Notes: generated by a model not told the origin, from the sequence alone. A stretch of DNA of 64,000 nucleotides from Cellulomonas sp. KRMCY2 (GCF_000526515.1 NZ_JAGF01000001.1:1922001-1986000); one strand, 5' to 3'; shown: positions 43,008 through 52,732, counted from the stretch's first letter. Made by a program: numbers and translations.

Positions 43008-43838
43008 ATGACCGGACCTGCGACGTACGGACGCGTCGCGGTGCTCGGTGGCGGCGTGATGGGCGAGGCGATCGTCGCGGCGGTGCTGCGGGCCGGTGTC
43101 GCGATCGACGACCTCGCCGTGAGCGAGCGGTTCGCCACGCGGGCCAACGAGCTCGGTGAGCGCTACGGCGTTCGCGCGGCGGACGGCAACGCGAAGGTCG
43201 CGGCGAGCGCCGACGTCGTCGTGATCGCGCTCAAGCCGAACGACGTCGCCGGCGCCCTGGCCGAGATCTCGCCCGCCCTGCGTCCCGGCGCGATCGTGGT
43301 GAGCGTCGCCGCCGGCCTGCCGATCTCGTTCTACGAGACGCGTCTGCCGGCCGGTGTCCCGGTCGTGCGCGTGATGCCGAACACGCCCGCCGTGATCGGC
43401 GAGGGAGCCGCGGCGATCAGCGGCGGCACGTCGGCGACCCCCGAGCACCTCGACCGGGTCCAGGCCCTGCTCGCGGGCACCGGGCTCGTGATCCAGGTCG
43501 CTGAGCACGACCTGGACGCGGTGACGGCGATCTCGGGCTCCGGCCCGGCCTACGTGTTCTACCTCGTCGATGCGCTGGCCGAGGCCGGCGTGCTGCTCGG
43601 GCTGACCAGGGCGCAGGCGCTGCAGCTCGCGACGGCGACCTTCCGCGGCTCCGCGCTGCTCCTTGCCGCGTCGGGTGAGCATCCCGTCGTGCTCCGCGAG
43701 CGGGTGTCCTCCCCGGGTGGCACGACTGTCGCCGCCCTGCGCGAGCTCGATGCGCACGGTGTGCGGGCTGCGGTCCTGGCCGCGGCGGAGGCGGCTCGCG
43801 ACCGCTCGCGTGAGCTTGCCGCAGAGCTGGACGGGTGA
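43008..43838 (+). CDS. proC: Pyrroline-5-carboxylate reductase ProC
   Basis: This 276-residue enzyme reduces pyrroline-5-carboxylate to L-proline with NAD(P)H. The N-terminal Rossmann motif LGGGVMGEAI, MPNTPAVIGEGA, the SGSGPAYVF segment and the C-terminal signature LRERVSSPGGTTVAAL are all present. ACAAGGAG precedes the ATG. The stop overlaps the LacI start (GTGA). Confidence 0.96.
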   Translation: MTGPATYGRVAVLGGGVMGEAIVAAVLRAGVAIDDLAVSERFATRANELGERYGVRAADGNAKVAASADVVVIALKPNDVAGALAEISPALRPGAIVVSVAAGLPISFYETRLPAGVPVVRVMPNTPAVIGEGAAAISGGTSATPEHLDRVQALLAGTGLVIQVAEHDLDAVTAISGSGPAYVFYLVDALAEAGVLLGLTRAQALQLATATFRGSALLLAASGEHPVVLRERVSSPGGTTVAALRELDAHGVRAAVLAAAEAARDRSRELAAELDG

Positions 43839-44842
43839 CCATCGCACGACCCCCTGCCATGAGCGACGTCGCGGCCGTCGCAGGGGTCTCGCACCAGACC
43901 GTGTCCCGGGTCCTCAACGGGCACCCGAGCGTCCGCCCGGAGACCCGGCAGCGCGTGCTTGATGCGATCGCCGCCCTCGGCTACCGCCGCAACACCGCCG
44001 CCCGGGCGCTCGTCACGCGGCGGACGGGAACCATCGGCGTCCTGACGTCCGGTTCGGCGCTGTTCGGCCCGACCAGCACGCTGATCGCCGTCGAGGGTGC
44101 CGCGCGTGACGCCGGCATGTTCGTCAGCGTCGCGACGGTCGCGCGGTGGGAGGCGCAGGGCATGCACGAGGTGCTCGAGCACTTCATGTCCCAGGGCGTC
44201 GAGGGTGTGGTCGTCATCGCGGCGCACGACGAGGCGATCGAAGCCGTGCAGGCGTTCGACGCGCCGATCCCGGTGGTCATGGTCGGTCCCAAGGACCTGC
44301 CGGGGCGGCTGCACTCGGTCGCGGTCGACCAGTACGCGGGCGCCCGGCTGGCCACCCGTCACCTGCTGGACCTCGGCCACACCCAGGTGACCCACCTCGC
44401 CGGGCCCGTGGACTGGCTCGACGCGCGGGCGCGCGTCCGCGGCTGGCAGGACGAGCTCGCCGAAGCAGGGATCACCGCCGGTGACCCGATCGGAGGGGAC
44501 TGGACAGCCGGCCGGGGCTACGACGTCGGGCTCCGGCTGCTGGACGGGGTGCTGCCGACGGCGGTCTTCGCCGCGAACGACCAGCTCGCCCTCGGGCTGC
44601 TGCGCGCCTTCGCCGAGGCCGGTGTGCGCGTCCCGGGCGACGTCTCGGTGGTGGGCTTCGACGACGTCGACGGGTCGGCGAACTTCTTCCCGCCGCTGAC
44701 GACCGTGCGTCAGGAGTTCGGGGCGCTCGGTCGTCGCTGCATGAAGCTGCTGCTCGGGGCGATCGCCGGTGACGCGGTGCAGCCGGAGCTCATCGAGCCA
44801 CGTCTCGTCGTCCGCGCGAGCAGCGGCGTGCCGCGCAGCTGA
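43835..44842 (+). CDS. LacI/GalR family transcriptional regulator (candidate arabinose regulator)
   Basis: This 335-residue repressor has a helix-turn-helix at about residues 9-30 (MSDVAAVAGVSHQTVSRVLN) and a PBP-like sensor domain ending VVGFDDVDGSANFFPPLTTV. The GTG at 43835 overlaps the proC stop; an internal ATG at 43859 would cut into the motif edge. It is the nearest LacI protein to araBDA (3.6 kb away, separated by an exporter module). The araB and ytfQ promoters carry a LacI-shaped operator, so it may be the AraR of this strain; inference. A 19-bp sequence at its end is repeated directly after the stop. Confidence 0.88.
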   Translation: MTIARPPAMSDVAAVAGVSHQTVSRVLNGHPSVRPETRQRVLDAIAALGYRRNTAARALVTRRTGTIGVLTSGSALFGPTSTLIAVEGAARDAGMFVSVATVARWEAQGMHEVLEHFMSQGVEGVVVIAAHDEAIEAVQAFDAPIPVVMVGPKDLPGRLHSVAVDQYAGARLATRHLLDLGHTQVTHLAGPVDWLDARARVRGWQDELAEAGITAGDPIGGDWTAGRGYDVGLRLLDGVLPTAVFAANDQLALGLLRAFAEAGVRVPGDVSVVGFDDVDGSANFFPPLTTVRQEFGALGRRCMKLLLGAIAGDAVQPELIEPRLVVRASSGVPRS

Positions 44843-44861
44843 CAGCGGCGTGCCGCGCAGC
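44821..44861 (+). repeat. 19-bp direct repeat spanning the LacI stop codon
   Basis: Sequence cagcggcgtgccgcgcagc occurs at 44821-44839 and again at 44843-44861, with the TGA stop between them. Each copy contains a gcggc-gt-gccgc hairpin. It may work as a small terminator between the LacI gene and the convergent permease gene. Confidence 0.8.
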
Positions 44862-44888
44862 GTGCAGCAGTGCGGGGCCGACCCCGGA

Positions 44889-46538
44889 TCAGGCGCCGAT
44901 CGCCAGGTCCCGCCGACGGAACGCCGCGAACCCGACGGCGCCCAGGGCGATGGTGACCGCCACCAGCCAGACCACCGGCGTCGCCGAGAAGGCCTCGGCC
45001 GGGACCCGGGGGACGTGCGTGAACGGTGAGACGTTCAGCAGCCACTGGGGCAGGTCGAGCAGGGCGCCGAGCTGGCCCATCACCAGGGCGACGGCCAGCG
45101 CGGCCCAGGCGAGCGAGCCGGCCCACCGGGGCAGCAGGCCGAACAGCGCGAGCACCAGGGCGCCGAGCGCCAGGGCGGCGGGCACCTGGACGAGCGCGGC
45201 TCCGAGCAGGTCGCTGACGCCCGCGGCCCAGCTCCCCGTCACGCTGCCGTAGACGAGGCCGCCGGCCAGACCGCTCAGGACGAGGATCGCCGTCGTGCCG
45301 CCGGCAGCGATGACGACGTGACCGGCCAGCCAGCGGGTGCGACCGGCGGCTGTGCTGAGCACGGGCTCGAGCCGACCGGTCGCCTCCTCGGCGCGCATCC
45401 GCAGCAGGGCCTGCACCGTGTACCCCGCGGCCGCGACGCCGATGATCGCCATCAGCAGGGTGAAGTAGAGGTCGACGATCCCGCCCTCGGGCGCGAGGCG
45501 CGCGAGCATCTGCTCCATCTGGTCGTTGTCGGCGACGAGGTCCTCGGCGCTCTTGCCGACGGCACCGAACGCGGCGCCCGCTCCGACCAGTCCGATCAGC
45601 CAGGCCAGCAGGACCCCACGCTGCAGGCGCCAGGCCAGCCCGGTCGCCGACCTCAGCCCGCGCGGGGCGTAGGCCGGGCCGGAGCGGGCCGGCACCATGC
45701 CGGACCCCACGTCCCGGTGCGCGGTGAGCACGAAGGCGACGGCGACCAGGACGGCCGTGAGGCCGACGAAGAGCCCGGCGACCCACCAGTTGTCCTGGTC
45801 GAACGGGCGCACCTCCTGGCCCCAGCCGAGCGGCGACAGCCAGGCCGGCCAGGCGGTGACCAGCTCGACGCCACTGTCGGTGACCTCGCCGAGCAGGTTG
45901 CCGACGGCCCGCACGACGAACGCCACGCCCAAGGCTGCCGCGGCCACGGCGTTCGCGCCCCGCGCCGTGGTCAGGACCTGTGCGGCGACCGCGGCGATGC
46001 CTGCGAAGACCCAGCCGGTGCCGGCGACGGCGACGCCCGCAGCGAGCGAGCCGGACACCGGCAGGTCGGTGCCGACCAGCGCGCCGGCCACGGCTGCGCC
46101 GAGCACGAGGTCGGCGCTCAGTGTCACGACCAGGGCCGCGGTCAGTCGCGCGTGCCGACCGACGACGGCGGAGCCGAGCAGCTCCGCGCGGCCGGTCTCC
46201 TCGTCCTGCCGGGTGTGCCGGACGACGGCCTGCGCACTCATCAGCGCGGTCAGGATGGCCAGCACCTTGTAGCCCTCGACCAGCGACATCGCACCGAGCG
46301 ACGTGCCTGACGCCGCGCCGTCGAACACCCTCGTCATCGGGTTGCTCGCGCTGAACGCCGCCGTGACGGCTCGTTCGGCCTCGTTCGGCAGGGTGGCGGC
46401 GTAGCTGGCGACCACGGCTCCGGCGATCCCGCTGATGGCGAGGATCCAGACCGGCAGCAGGATCCGGTCGCGGCGCACGGCGAGTCGCACCAGGCGGCCG
46501 GTCCCGGTGAAGGTTCGCGCGGCGGTCGTCGCGTTCAC
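44889..46538 (-). CDS. ABC exporter permease (large, two-repeat ABC-2 type)
   Basis: This 549-residue membrane protein has about 12 membrane segments arranged as two similar halves, as in the polyketide antibiotic exporter permeases of actinobacteria ([15 protein letters not shown] in half one and [16 protein letters not shown] in half two are equivalent coupling segments). The GTG at 46538 overlaps the ATPase stop (GTGA). With the ATPase it forms an exporter repressed by the divergent TetR. It is convergent with the LacI gene. Confidence 0.88.
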   Translation of the reverse strand: MNATTAARTFTGTGRLVRLAVRRDRILLPVWILAISGIAGAVVASYAATLPNEAERAVTAAFSASNPMTRVFDGAASGTSLGAMSLVEGYKVLAILTALMSAQAVVRHTRQDEETGRAELLGSAVVGRHARLTAALVVTLSADLVLGAAVAGALVGTDLPVSGSLAAGVAVAGTGWVFAGIAAVAAQVLTTARGANAVAAAALGVAFVVRAVGNLLGEVTDSGVELVTAWPAWLSPLGWGQEVRPFDQDNWWVAGLFVGLTAVLVAVAFVLTAHRDVGSGMVPARSGPAYAPRGLRSATGLAWRLQRGVLLAWLIGLVGAGAAFGAVGKSAEDLVADNDQMEQMLARLAPEGGIVDLYFTLLMAIIGVAAAGYTVQALLRMRAEEATGRLEPVLSTAAGRTRWLAGHVVIAAGGTTAILVLSGLAGGLVYGSVTGSWAAGVSDLLGAALVQVPAALALGALVLALFGLLPRWAGSLAWAALAVALVMGQLGALLDLPQWLLNVSPFTHVPRVPAEAFSATPVVWLVAVTIALGAVGFAAFRRRDLAIGA

Positions 46539-47536
46539 CGTGCCACCTCGTCGCTGCGGGCCCGGTGCCTGCCGTGGGCATCCGCGTCGCGGCTCCCGTT
46601 GCTGGTTCCGTTCCCGTTCCCGTTCCCGGTTCCGTTCAGGGCCGCCAGCTCGTCGCCGTAGTGCCGGAGGAACAGCTCCTCCAGCGTGGGCGGGCTGCTG
46701 GTCATGGTGCGGACGCCGTGCGCCCCGAGGTGCTCGACGACCTCGCCGAGGTGCTCGGCCGCGACCTCGAAGTGCGCGGTCCGGCCGGCGTCGGACGTTG
46801 CGAGGTCGTGCACGCCGGGCAGTCGGTCGAGAGCGTCGAGCGGACGGGTGGTCGTGACGTGGATCGCGGTGCGCGTGAGGTGGCGGAGCGCGGTGAGGGT
46901 CCCGGACTCCACGATCCGGCCGGACCGGATGATCGAGACCGTGTCGCACAGGGCCTCCGCCTCGGCCAGGATGTGGCTCGAGAGCAGGATCGTGGCACCG
47001 CCTTCCCGCAGGTCGCGCACGACATCCTGGAAGACGGTCTCCATCAGCGGATCGAGACCGCTGGTGGGCTCGTCGAGCAGGAAGAGCTCGACGTCGGACG
47101 CGAGCCCCGCGACGATCGCGACCTTCTGGCGGTTGCCCTTGGAGTAGGCGCTGCACCTCTTGGTGGGGTCGAGCGCGAAACGTTCGAGCAGCTCGTCACG
47201 GCGGCGTCGGTCGCTCGAGCCGCGCAGCGACGCGAGCAGGTCGATCGCCTCGCCGCCGGACAGGTTGGGCCAGAGGTTGACGTCGCCCGGGACGTAGGCG
47301 AGCCGTCGGTGCAGCGGGACGGCGTCCCGCCAGGGGTCGCCGCCGAGCATGACTGCCTCACCGGCGTCCTTGCGCAGCAGGCCGAGCAGGATCCGGATCG
47401 TCGTCGACTTCCCGGCGCCGTTCGGGCCGAGGAACCCGTGCACCTCACCGCGCCCCACCGTGAGGTCGACCCCGTCGAGGGCCTGGGTCCGGCCGAAGGC
47501 CTTGACCAGTCCGCGGGTGCGGATGACGTTCTCCAC
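46535..47536 (-). CDS. ABC exporter ATP-binding protein with Gly/Asn-rich tail
   Basis: This 333-residue ATPase has Walker [10 protein letters not shown], signature YSKGNRQK (in place of LSGGQ), Walker B LFLLDEPT and H-loop SSHILAEA. The C-terminal domain (residues 225-300) resembles the regulatory part of exporter ATPases. An unusual low-complexity tail, [14 protein letters not shown] (about residues 305-318), is encoded by a run of gttccc-type hexamers. The GTG at 47536 follows GGAGG. It precedes the permease gene with a GTGA overlap. Confidence 0.9.
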   Translation of the reverse strand: MENVIRTRGLVKAFGRTQALDGVDLTVGRGEVHGFLGPNGAGKSTTIRILLGLLRKDAGEAVMLGGDPWRDAVPLHRRLAYVPGDVNLWPNLSGGEAIDLLASLRGSSDRRRRDELLERFALDPTKRCSAYSKGNRQKVAIVAGLASDVELFLLDEPTSGLDPLMETVFQDVVRDLREGGATILLSSHILAEAEALCDTVSIIRSGRIVESGTLTALRHLTRTAIHVTTTRPLDALDRLPGVHDLATSDAGRTAHFEVAAEHLGEVVEHLGAHGVRTMTSSPPTLEELFLRHYGDELAALNGTGNGNGNGTSNGSRDADAHGRHRARSDEVAR

Positions 47537-47628
47537 GGGTCCTCCGTCCGTCGGGCCTGCGGGGGACCGCCCCCGCAGCGTCCGACCGCTGGTGTCGGTG
47601 CCGGCCGTCCGGTGGGTTCCGAACGGGC

Positions 47629-47643
47629 TGACAGTGACTGTCA
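47629..47643. promoter_or_regulatory. TetR operator copy 1
   Basis: Sequence tgacagtgactgtca is a perfect palindrome (7-base arms, one-base centre). On the reverse strand, with the next base, it reads TTGACA, so it overlaps the -35 box of the exporter operon. Confidence 0.8.
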
Positions 47644-47661
47644 AATGACGGTAGATGTCTG

Positions 47662-47676
47662 TGACAGTGACTGTCA
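47662..47676. promoter_or_regulatory. TetR operator copy 2
   Basis: Identical 15-bp palindrome tgacagtgactgtca, 33 bp from copy 1 (three helical turns). It lies between the two divergent starts and also contains a reverse-strand TTGACA. Confidence 0.8.
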
Positions 47677-47684
47677 AGTGAAAG

Positions 47685-47699
47685 TGGCAGTCACTGTGG
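47685..47699. promoter_or_regulatory. TetR operator copy 3 (imperfect)
   Basis: Sequence tggcagtcactgtgg keeps the inner gcagt/actgt of the palindrome. It lies three bases before TACGAT (47702-47707), the -10 of the TetR gene, so it is well placed for autoregulation. Confidence 0.6.
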
Positions 47700-47713
47700 T
47701 CTACGATGACGGC

Positions 47714-48382
47714 ATGGCTGACGGCGGACTGCGAGAACGTAAGCGGCTGGCCGCGATGCACCGGATCCAGAGCGCGGCCCTCGACCTCTTCGACGAGCGG
47801 GGCTACGACGCGGTGACGATCGAGCAGATCGCCGAGGCGTCCGAGATCTCCCCGAGCACCGTGTACCGCTACTTCGGCACCAAGGAGCAGCTGATCATCT
47901 GGGACGAGCTCGACCCGCTGATCCTGCAGCGCCTGCTCGCACAGCTCGACGACGCTCCGCCGCTGATCGCCGCGCGCCGGGTGATGATCGCCGTGATGAC
48001 CGGGCTCGCGAGCGCGGACGAGCAGCGCCTGCAGCGCCGCGTGCGGCACATGATGTCCCACCCGGCGCTCGAGGCCGCGTCGGCCCGCGAGGTGCTGGCC
48101 ACGTCCGAGGTGCTCGGGGAGGTCGTGGCCGCACGGCTCCAGCGGCCGCACACGGACCTCGAGGTCCAGGTCTTCGCCCATGCGGTCGTGGGCGGCCTGC
48201 TCGGAGCGCTGCACCACTGGCACGGCAGCGGTTTCGCCGAGCCGCTGCGTGACGTCCTCGAGCGGTGCTTCGACATGTTCGAGGCCGGCCTCGACGTGCG
48301 GACGGGCGAGTCGCCGGGTCAGCGGGGCGTTCGCGCGAGCCGGGGCGGGACCGCGCTCCCGACGGTCGTCCCGGTCACTTGA
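47714..48382 (+). CDS. TetR family transcriptional regulator
   Basis: This 222-residue repressor has an N-terminal helix-turn-helix ([20 protein letters not shown] then [18 protein letters not shown], about residues 21-60). The ligand domain shows no family-specific motif. The ATG at 47714 is leaderless: TACGAT lies six bases upstream. It is divergent from the ABC exporter pair, with three copies of a TGACAGT-N-ACTGTCA operator between them, so it controls both units. Confidence 0.92.
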   Translation: MADGGLRERKRLAAMHRIQSAALDLFDERGYDAVTIEQIAEASEISPSTVYRYFGTKEQLIIWDELDPLILQRLLAQLDDAPPLIAARRVMIAVMTGLASADEQRLQRRVRHMMSHPALEAASAREVLATSEVLGEVVAARLQRPHTDLEVQVFAHAVVGGLLGALHHWHGSGFAEPLRDVLERCFDMFEAGLDVRTGESPGQRGVRASRGGTALPTVVPVT

Positions 48383-48406
48383 CAGCGCGCATGTGAGCGC
48401 TAACAT
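48379..48406 (+). promoter_or_regulatory. araBDA promoter with LacI-type operator over the -10 box
   Basis: Consensus -35 TTGACA (48379-48384), 16-bp spacer, -10 TAACAT (48401-48406). The palindrome atgtgagcgctaacat (48391-48406, 14 of 16 positions paired) covers the spacer and -10. The same core tgtgagcgytaacatc with the same spacing occurs before ytfQ at 57807. Confidence 0.75.
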
Positions 48407-48462
48407 CATCCGTAGGCCAGACCAGGAGCGAACAGCTCGCAACGAGGCGATGAGGAGTCACC

Positions 48463-50211
48463 ATGGCGGTCGACCCGACCAGAGCGCTGGTCGTCGGGGT
48501 GGACTACGGGACGTTGTCGGGTCGGGCGGTCGTCGTGCGCGTCGCCGACGGCGCCGAGCTCGGCAGTGCGGTGTACCCGTACCCGCACGCGGTGATGGAC
48601 CGGGTCCTGACGGCCGGTCCCGCTGCCGACGCCGGCTCACCGGTCCCGTTGCCACCCGACTGGGCGCTGCAGGTGCCGGCCGACTACGTCGACGTCCTGA
48701 AGATCGCCGTGCCCGCCGCCCTGCGCGAGGCCGGCGTCGACCCCGCGGACGTGATCGGCATCGGCACCGACTTCACCGCCTGCACGATGGTGCCGACGAC
48801 GACCGACGGCACCCCGCTGTGCGAGCTGCCGGAGTACGCCGACCGGCCGCACGCCTACATCAAGCTGTGGAAGCACCACGCGGCGCAGCCGCACGCCGAC
48901 CGGATCAACGCCCTCGCCCACGAGCGTGGCGAGTCGTGGATCACGCGGTACGGCGGGCTGATCTCGTCGGAGTGGGAGTTCGCCAAGGGCCTGCAGCTCC
49001 TCGAGGAGGACCGCGAGGTCTACGACGCGACCGAGCGCTGGGTCGAGGCCGCCGACTGGATCGTCTGGCAGCTCTCCGGCCAGTACGTCCGCAACGCCTG
49101 CACCGCCGGCTACAAGGGCATCCTGCAGGACGGGCACTACCCGTCCCCGGAGTTCCTCGCGGCGCTCAACCCGGGCTTCGCCGACTTCGTCGCCGACAAG
49201 CTCGAGCACCCGATCGGGCAGCTCGGCGCGGCGGCGGGCCGGTTGAGCGCGCAGGCAGCGGGATGGACTGGCCTGCCGGAGGGCATCGCCGTGGCCGTCG
49301 GGAACGTCGACGCCCACGTGACGGCGCCGGCGGCGAACGCCGTGCAGCCCGGCCAGATGGTCGCGATCATGGGCACCTCCACGTGCCACGTGATGAACGG
49401 CAGCGCGCTGCACGAGGTGCCGGGCATGTGCGGTGTGGTCCAGGGCGGGATCGTCGAGGGTCTCTACGGCTACGAGGCCGGGCAGAGCGGCGTCGGCGAC
49501 ATCTTCGGCTGGTTCGTCGAGCACGGGGTGCCGCCCATCTACCACGCCGAGGCGATGCGCCGCGGCGAGTCGGTGCACGAGTACCTGACCGAGCTCGCCG
49601 CCCAGCAGGCGATCGGCGAGCACGGCCTGATCGCGCTCGACTGGCACTCGGGCAACCGCTCGGTCCTCGTCGACCACGAGCTCTCGGGCGTCGTCGTCGG
49701 CCAGACGCTCGCGACCCGGCCCGAGGACACCTACCGCGCACTGCTCGAGGCGACGGCCTTCGGCACCCGCGTGATCGTCGAGTCCTTCCAGGACTCCGGC
49801 GTGCCGGTGACCGAGTTCGTCGTGGCGGGGGGGCTGCTCAAGAACCGGTTGCTCATGCAGATCTACTCCGACGTGACCCGGCTGCCCCTGTCGACGATCG
49901 CCTCCGAGCAGGGCCCGGCGCTCGGCTCGGCGATCCACGCGGCTGTCGCGGCCGGCGCCTACCCGGACGTCCGCACGGCGGCGGCCGCGATGGGCAAGGT
50001 GGACCGTGCGGTCTACCAGCCGATCGAGGAGAACTCGCGCGCCTACGACGCGCTGTTCGCCGAGTACAAGACGCTGCACGACTACTTCGGTCGCGGTGCG
50101 AACGACGTCATGCACAGGCTCCGCGCGATCCGGCGGCAGGCCACCGCCCAGCGGCCGCCCGAGCCCGGTGCCGCGGAGCCCGAGACGCCGGCCGCGGACC
50201 AGGAGGCGTGA
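48463..50211 (+). CDS. araB: Ribulokinase AraB
   Basis: This 582-residue FGGY kinase phosphorylates L-ribulose to L-ribulose-5-phosphate. The N-terminal GVDYGTLSGRAVVV, IGTDFTACTMVPT, KLWKHHAAQPHADRIN and AGYKGILQDG segments are typical of AraB; the C-terminal VAGGLLKNRLLMQIYSDV carries the ATP-binding part. GAGGAG precedes the ATG. It begins the araB-araD-araA operon. The C-terminus has a short Pro/Glu tail not usual in the family. Confidence 0.95.
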   Translation: MAVDPTRALVVGVDYGTLSGRAVVVRVADGAELGSAVYPYPHAVMDRVLTAGPAADAGSPVPLPPDWALQVPADYVDVLKIAVPAALREAGVDPADVIGIGTDFTACTMVPTTTDGTPLCELPEYADRPHAYIKLWKHHAAQPHADRINALAHERGESWITRYGGLISSEWEFAKGLQLLEEDREVYDATERWVEAADWIVWQLSGQYVRNACTAGYKGILQDGHYPSPEFLAALNPGFADFVADKLEHPIGQLGAAAGRLSAQAAGWTGLPEGIAVAVGNVDAHVTAPAANAVQPGQMVAIMGTSTCHVMNGSALHEVPGMCGVVQGGIVEGLYGYEAGQSGVGDIFGWFVEHGVPPIYHAEAMRRGESVHEYLTELAAQQAIGEHGLIALDWHSGNRSVLVDHELSGVVVGQTLATRPEDTYRALLEATAFGTRVIVESFQDSGVPVTEFVVAGGLLKNRLLMQIYSDVTRLPLSTIASEQGPALGSAIHAAVAAGAYPDVRTAAAAMGKVDRAVYQPIEENSRAYDALFAEYKTLHDYFGRGANDVMHRLRAIRRQATAQRPPEPGAAEPETPAADQEA

Positions 50212-50906
50212 TGGCGCAGCCGACCGGCCTCGACGGCTACGGCCCCGAGGTCGTCGAGGAGATCGCGCGCGTGCGTCAGGTCGTCGCCGACCTGCACGCC
50301 GAGCTGCCGCGCTGGGAGCTGGTGGTCTGGACCGCCGGCAACGTCTCGCAGCGGCTGACCACCGCCGGCCTGTTCGTCATCAAGCCGAGCGGGGTCACCT
50401 ACGACCAGCTCAGCGCCGAGTCGATGGTGGTCTGCGACCTGGACGGCACGCTCGTCGACGGCGACCGCTCGCCGTCGTCGGACACCGCGGCGCACGCCTA
50501 CGTCTACCGGAACATGCCGGCGGTCGGCGGCGTCGTGCACACCCACTCGACCTACGCGACGGCATGGGCCGCACGGGGTGAGCCGGTGCCGTGCGTGCTG
50601 ACGATGATGGCCGACGAGTTCGGCGGTGACGTGCCGATCGGGCCGTTCGCGCTGATCGGCGACGACTCGATCGGACGCGGCATCGTCGAGACCCTGCGGG
50701 GGAGCCGCAGCCCGGCCGTCCTGATGCGCAACCACGGGCCGTTCACGATCGGCAAGGACGCCAAGGCTGCGGTCAAGGCCGCCGTGATGGTCGAGGAGGT
50801 GGCCCGGACCGTGCACATCTCCCGGCAGCTGGGCGAGCCGCTGCCGATCGCCCAGGCGGACATCGACCACCTCTACGACCGCTACCAGAACGTCTACGGC
50901 CGCTGA
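50211..50906 (+). CDS. araD: L-ribulose-5-phosphate 4-epimerase AraD
   Basis: This 231-residue class II aldolase-fold zinc enzyme interconverts L-ribulose-5-phosphate and D-xylulose-5-phosphate. The zinc His pair is in [12 protein letters not shown], and further features are [17 protein letters not shown] and NHGPFTIGK. Its ATG shares one base with the araB stop (TGATG). It links arabinose to the pentose phosphate pathway. Confidence 0.95.
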   Translation: MAQPTGLDGYGPEVVEEIARVRQVVADLHAELPRWELVVWTAGNVSQRLTTAGLFVIKPSGVTYDQLSAESMVVCDLDGTLVDGDRSPSSDTAAHAYVYRNMPAVGGVVHTHSTYATAWAARGEPVPCVLTMMADEFGGDVPIGPFALIGDDSIGRGIVETLRGSRSPAVLMRNHGPFTIGKDAKAAVKAAVMVEEVARTVHISRQLGEPLPIAQADIDHLYDRYQNVYGR

Positions 50907-50946
50907 CCGGCCGTCGAGCACCCAGGACCACGACGAAGGAGTCCAG

Positions 50947-52455
50947 ATGACCAAGCCCTACGCCGACCGCGAGGTCTGGTTCCTCACCGGGAGCCAGGAC
51001 CTGTACGGCGACGAGACGCTGCGCCAGGTGGCGGAGCAGTCGCAGGCGATCGCGCGCGAGCTCGAGGCCGCCGACGCCGTCCCGGTGCGGATCGTGTGGA
51101 AGCCGGTGCTCAAGGACGCGGGTGCGATCCGCCGGATGGCGCTGGAGGCCAACGCCGCGGACCAGTGCATCGGTGTCATCGCCTGGATGCACACGTTCTC
51201 ACCGGCCAAGATGTGGATCGCCGGGCTCGACGCGCTGCGCACGCCGCTGCTGCACCTGCACACGCAGGCCAACGTCGAGCTGCCGTGGTCGACGATCGAC
51301 TTCGACTTCATGAACCTGAACCAGGCCGCGCACGGTGACCGGGAGTTCGGGTACATCCAGACCAGGCTCGGTGTCCCGCGCAAGACGGTCGTCGGGCACG
51401 TGTCGAACCCGACCGTCCAGGAGCGGGTCGGGACCTGGGTCCGGGCCGCCGCCGGCTGGGCCGCGACGCACGAGCTCAAGCTCGCCCGGTTCGGTGACAA
51501 CATGCGCAACGTCGCGGTGACCGAGGGCGACAAGACCGAGGCGGAGCTGCGCTTCGGCGTGTCGGTCAACACCTGGGGCGTCAACGACCTGGTCGCCGCC
51601 GTCGAGACGGTCGACGACGCGGCGATCGACACGCTCGTCGCCGAGTACGAGGACACCTACGACGTCGTCCCCGAGCTGCGGGCCGGCCGTGACCGGCACG
51701 ACTCCCTGCGCTACGGCGCACGCCAGGAGCTCGCCCTGCTGAGCCTCCTCGGCGAGATCGGCGCGACGGCGTTCACGACCACCTTCGAGGACCTCGGCGC
51801 CCTCCGGCAGCTGCCCGGGCTGGCCGTCCAGCGTCTGATGGCCCGTGGCTTCGGCTTCGGGGCCGAGGGTGACTGGAAGACCGCGATCCTGGTGCGGGCC
51901 GCGAAGGTGATGGGCCAGGGCCTGCCCGGGGGTGCCTCGCTCATGGAGGACTACACCTACAACCTGGTCCCGGGCGACGAGAAGATCCTTGGCGCCCACA
52001 TGCTCGAGATCTGCCCGTCGCTGACCACCGCGAAGCCGACCCTCGAGATCCACCCGCTCGGCATCGGCGGCCGGGAGGACCCGGTCCGGCTCGTCTTCGA
52101 CACGGACGCGGGGCCGGGTGTGGTCGTCGCGTTGTCGGACATGCGGGACCGGTTCCGGCTGACGGCCAACGTCGTCGAGGTCGTGCCGCCCGACGAAGAG
52201 CTTCCGAACCTGCCCGTCGCGCGGGCGGTCTGGAAGCCGGAGCCGAGCCTCGCGACGTCGGCCGAGGCCTGGCTGATGGCCGGTGCCGCCCACCACACGG
52301 TGCTCTCCACGCAGGTCGGCATCGACGTCTTCGCCGACTTCGCGGACATCGCACAGACCGAGCTCCTGACCATCGACGCGACCACGACATCGCGCGGATT
52401 CGCCCAGGAGCTGCGCTGGAACCAGGCCTACTACCGCCTGGCCCAGGGTTTCTGA
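50947..52455 (+). CDS. araA: L-arabinose isomerase AraA
   Basis: This 502-residue manganese enzyme converts L-arabinose to L-ribulose. The start [13 protein letters not shown] and the region [12 protein letters not shown] are signatures; metal-ligand regions [31 protein letters not shown] and [10 protein letters not shown] are intact. The ATG at 50947 follows CGAAGGAG. It is last in araBDA and is followed by a strong hairpin. Confidence 0.96.
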   Translation: MTKPYADREVWFLTGSQDLYGDETLRQVAEQSQAIARELEAADAVPVRIVWKPVLKDAGAIRRMALEANAADQCIGVIAWMHTFSPAKMWIAGLDALRTPLLHLHTQANVELPWSTIDFDFMNLNQAAHGDREFGYIQTRLGVPRKTVVGHVSNPTVQERVGTWVRAAAGWAATHELKLARFGDNMRNVAVTEGDKTEAELRFGVSVNTWGVNDLVAAVETVDDAAIDTLVAEYEDTYDVVPELRAGRDRHDSLRYGARQELALLSLLGEIGATAFTTTFEDLGALRQLPGLAVQRLMARGFGFGAEGDWKTAILVRAAKVMGQGLPGGASLMEDYTYNLVPGDEKILGAHMLEICPSLTTAKPTLEIHPLGIGGREDPVRLVFDTDAGPGVVVALSDMRDRFRLTANVVEVVPPDEELPNLPVARAVWKPEPSLATSAEAWLMAGAAHHTVLSTQVGIDVFADFADIAQTELLTIDATTTSRGFAQELRWNQAYYRLAQGF

Positions 52456-52549
52456 GCCTGCAGCGTAGGGCTTGCGGGCGCAGAGCGGGATTCTTCGGCT
52501 GGTGAACCAAGCCTTACGAACCTTTCGAATAGACAAGTCGAGACCAGGT

Positions 52550-52580
52550 CAGGAGACCTCCCGCGCAGGGAGGTCTCCTG
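52550..52580 (+). terminator. Terminator hairpin after araA
   Basis: Perfect 13-base arms (caggagacctccc / gggaggtctcctg) with a gcgca loop, 95 bp after the araA stop. No T-run follows. It separates araBDA from the DeoR regulator gene. Confidence 0.75.
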
Positions 52581-52663
52581 AGCATGCGCGGACCCGATCT
52601 GGCAATCGGGTGACGGCGCCTGGGGACCTTCGACCTACCCGTCGGGCTTGCTCGCGAGTCGTT

Positions 52664-52676
52664 ATTGTTTCGCAAT
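52664..52676. promoter_or_regulatory. AT-rich inverted repeat before the DeoR-family gene
   Basis: Sequence attg-tttcg-caat lies in an AT-rich pocket (gttattgtttcgcaatcaaa) that is unusual in this window. It is 57 bp upstream of the GTG start of the regulator and may be its own operator or promoter. The rest of the 277-bp gap after araA holds the araA hairpin and no gene. Confidence 0.45.
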
Positions 52677-52732
52677 CAAAAGTTGGCTTCAAGAAGTTGA
52701 CGCATCGACTCGGCGTCCTCGACAGTAGGGGC

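Noticed and set aside
52472-52732. Upstream extension of the DeoR frame starting at 52472
   Set aside because: The first ~85 residues run through the araA terminator hairpin and the AT-rich promoter; family alignment begins near the GTG at 52733.
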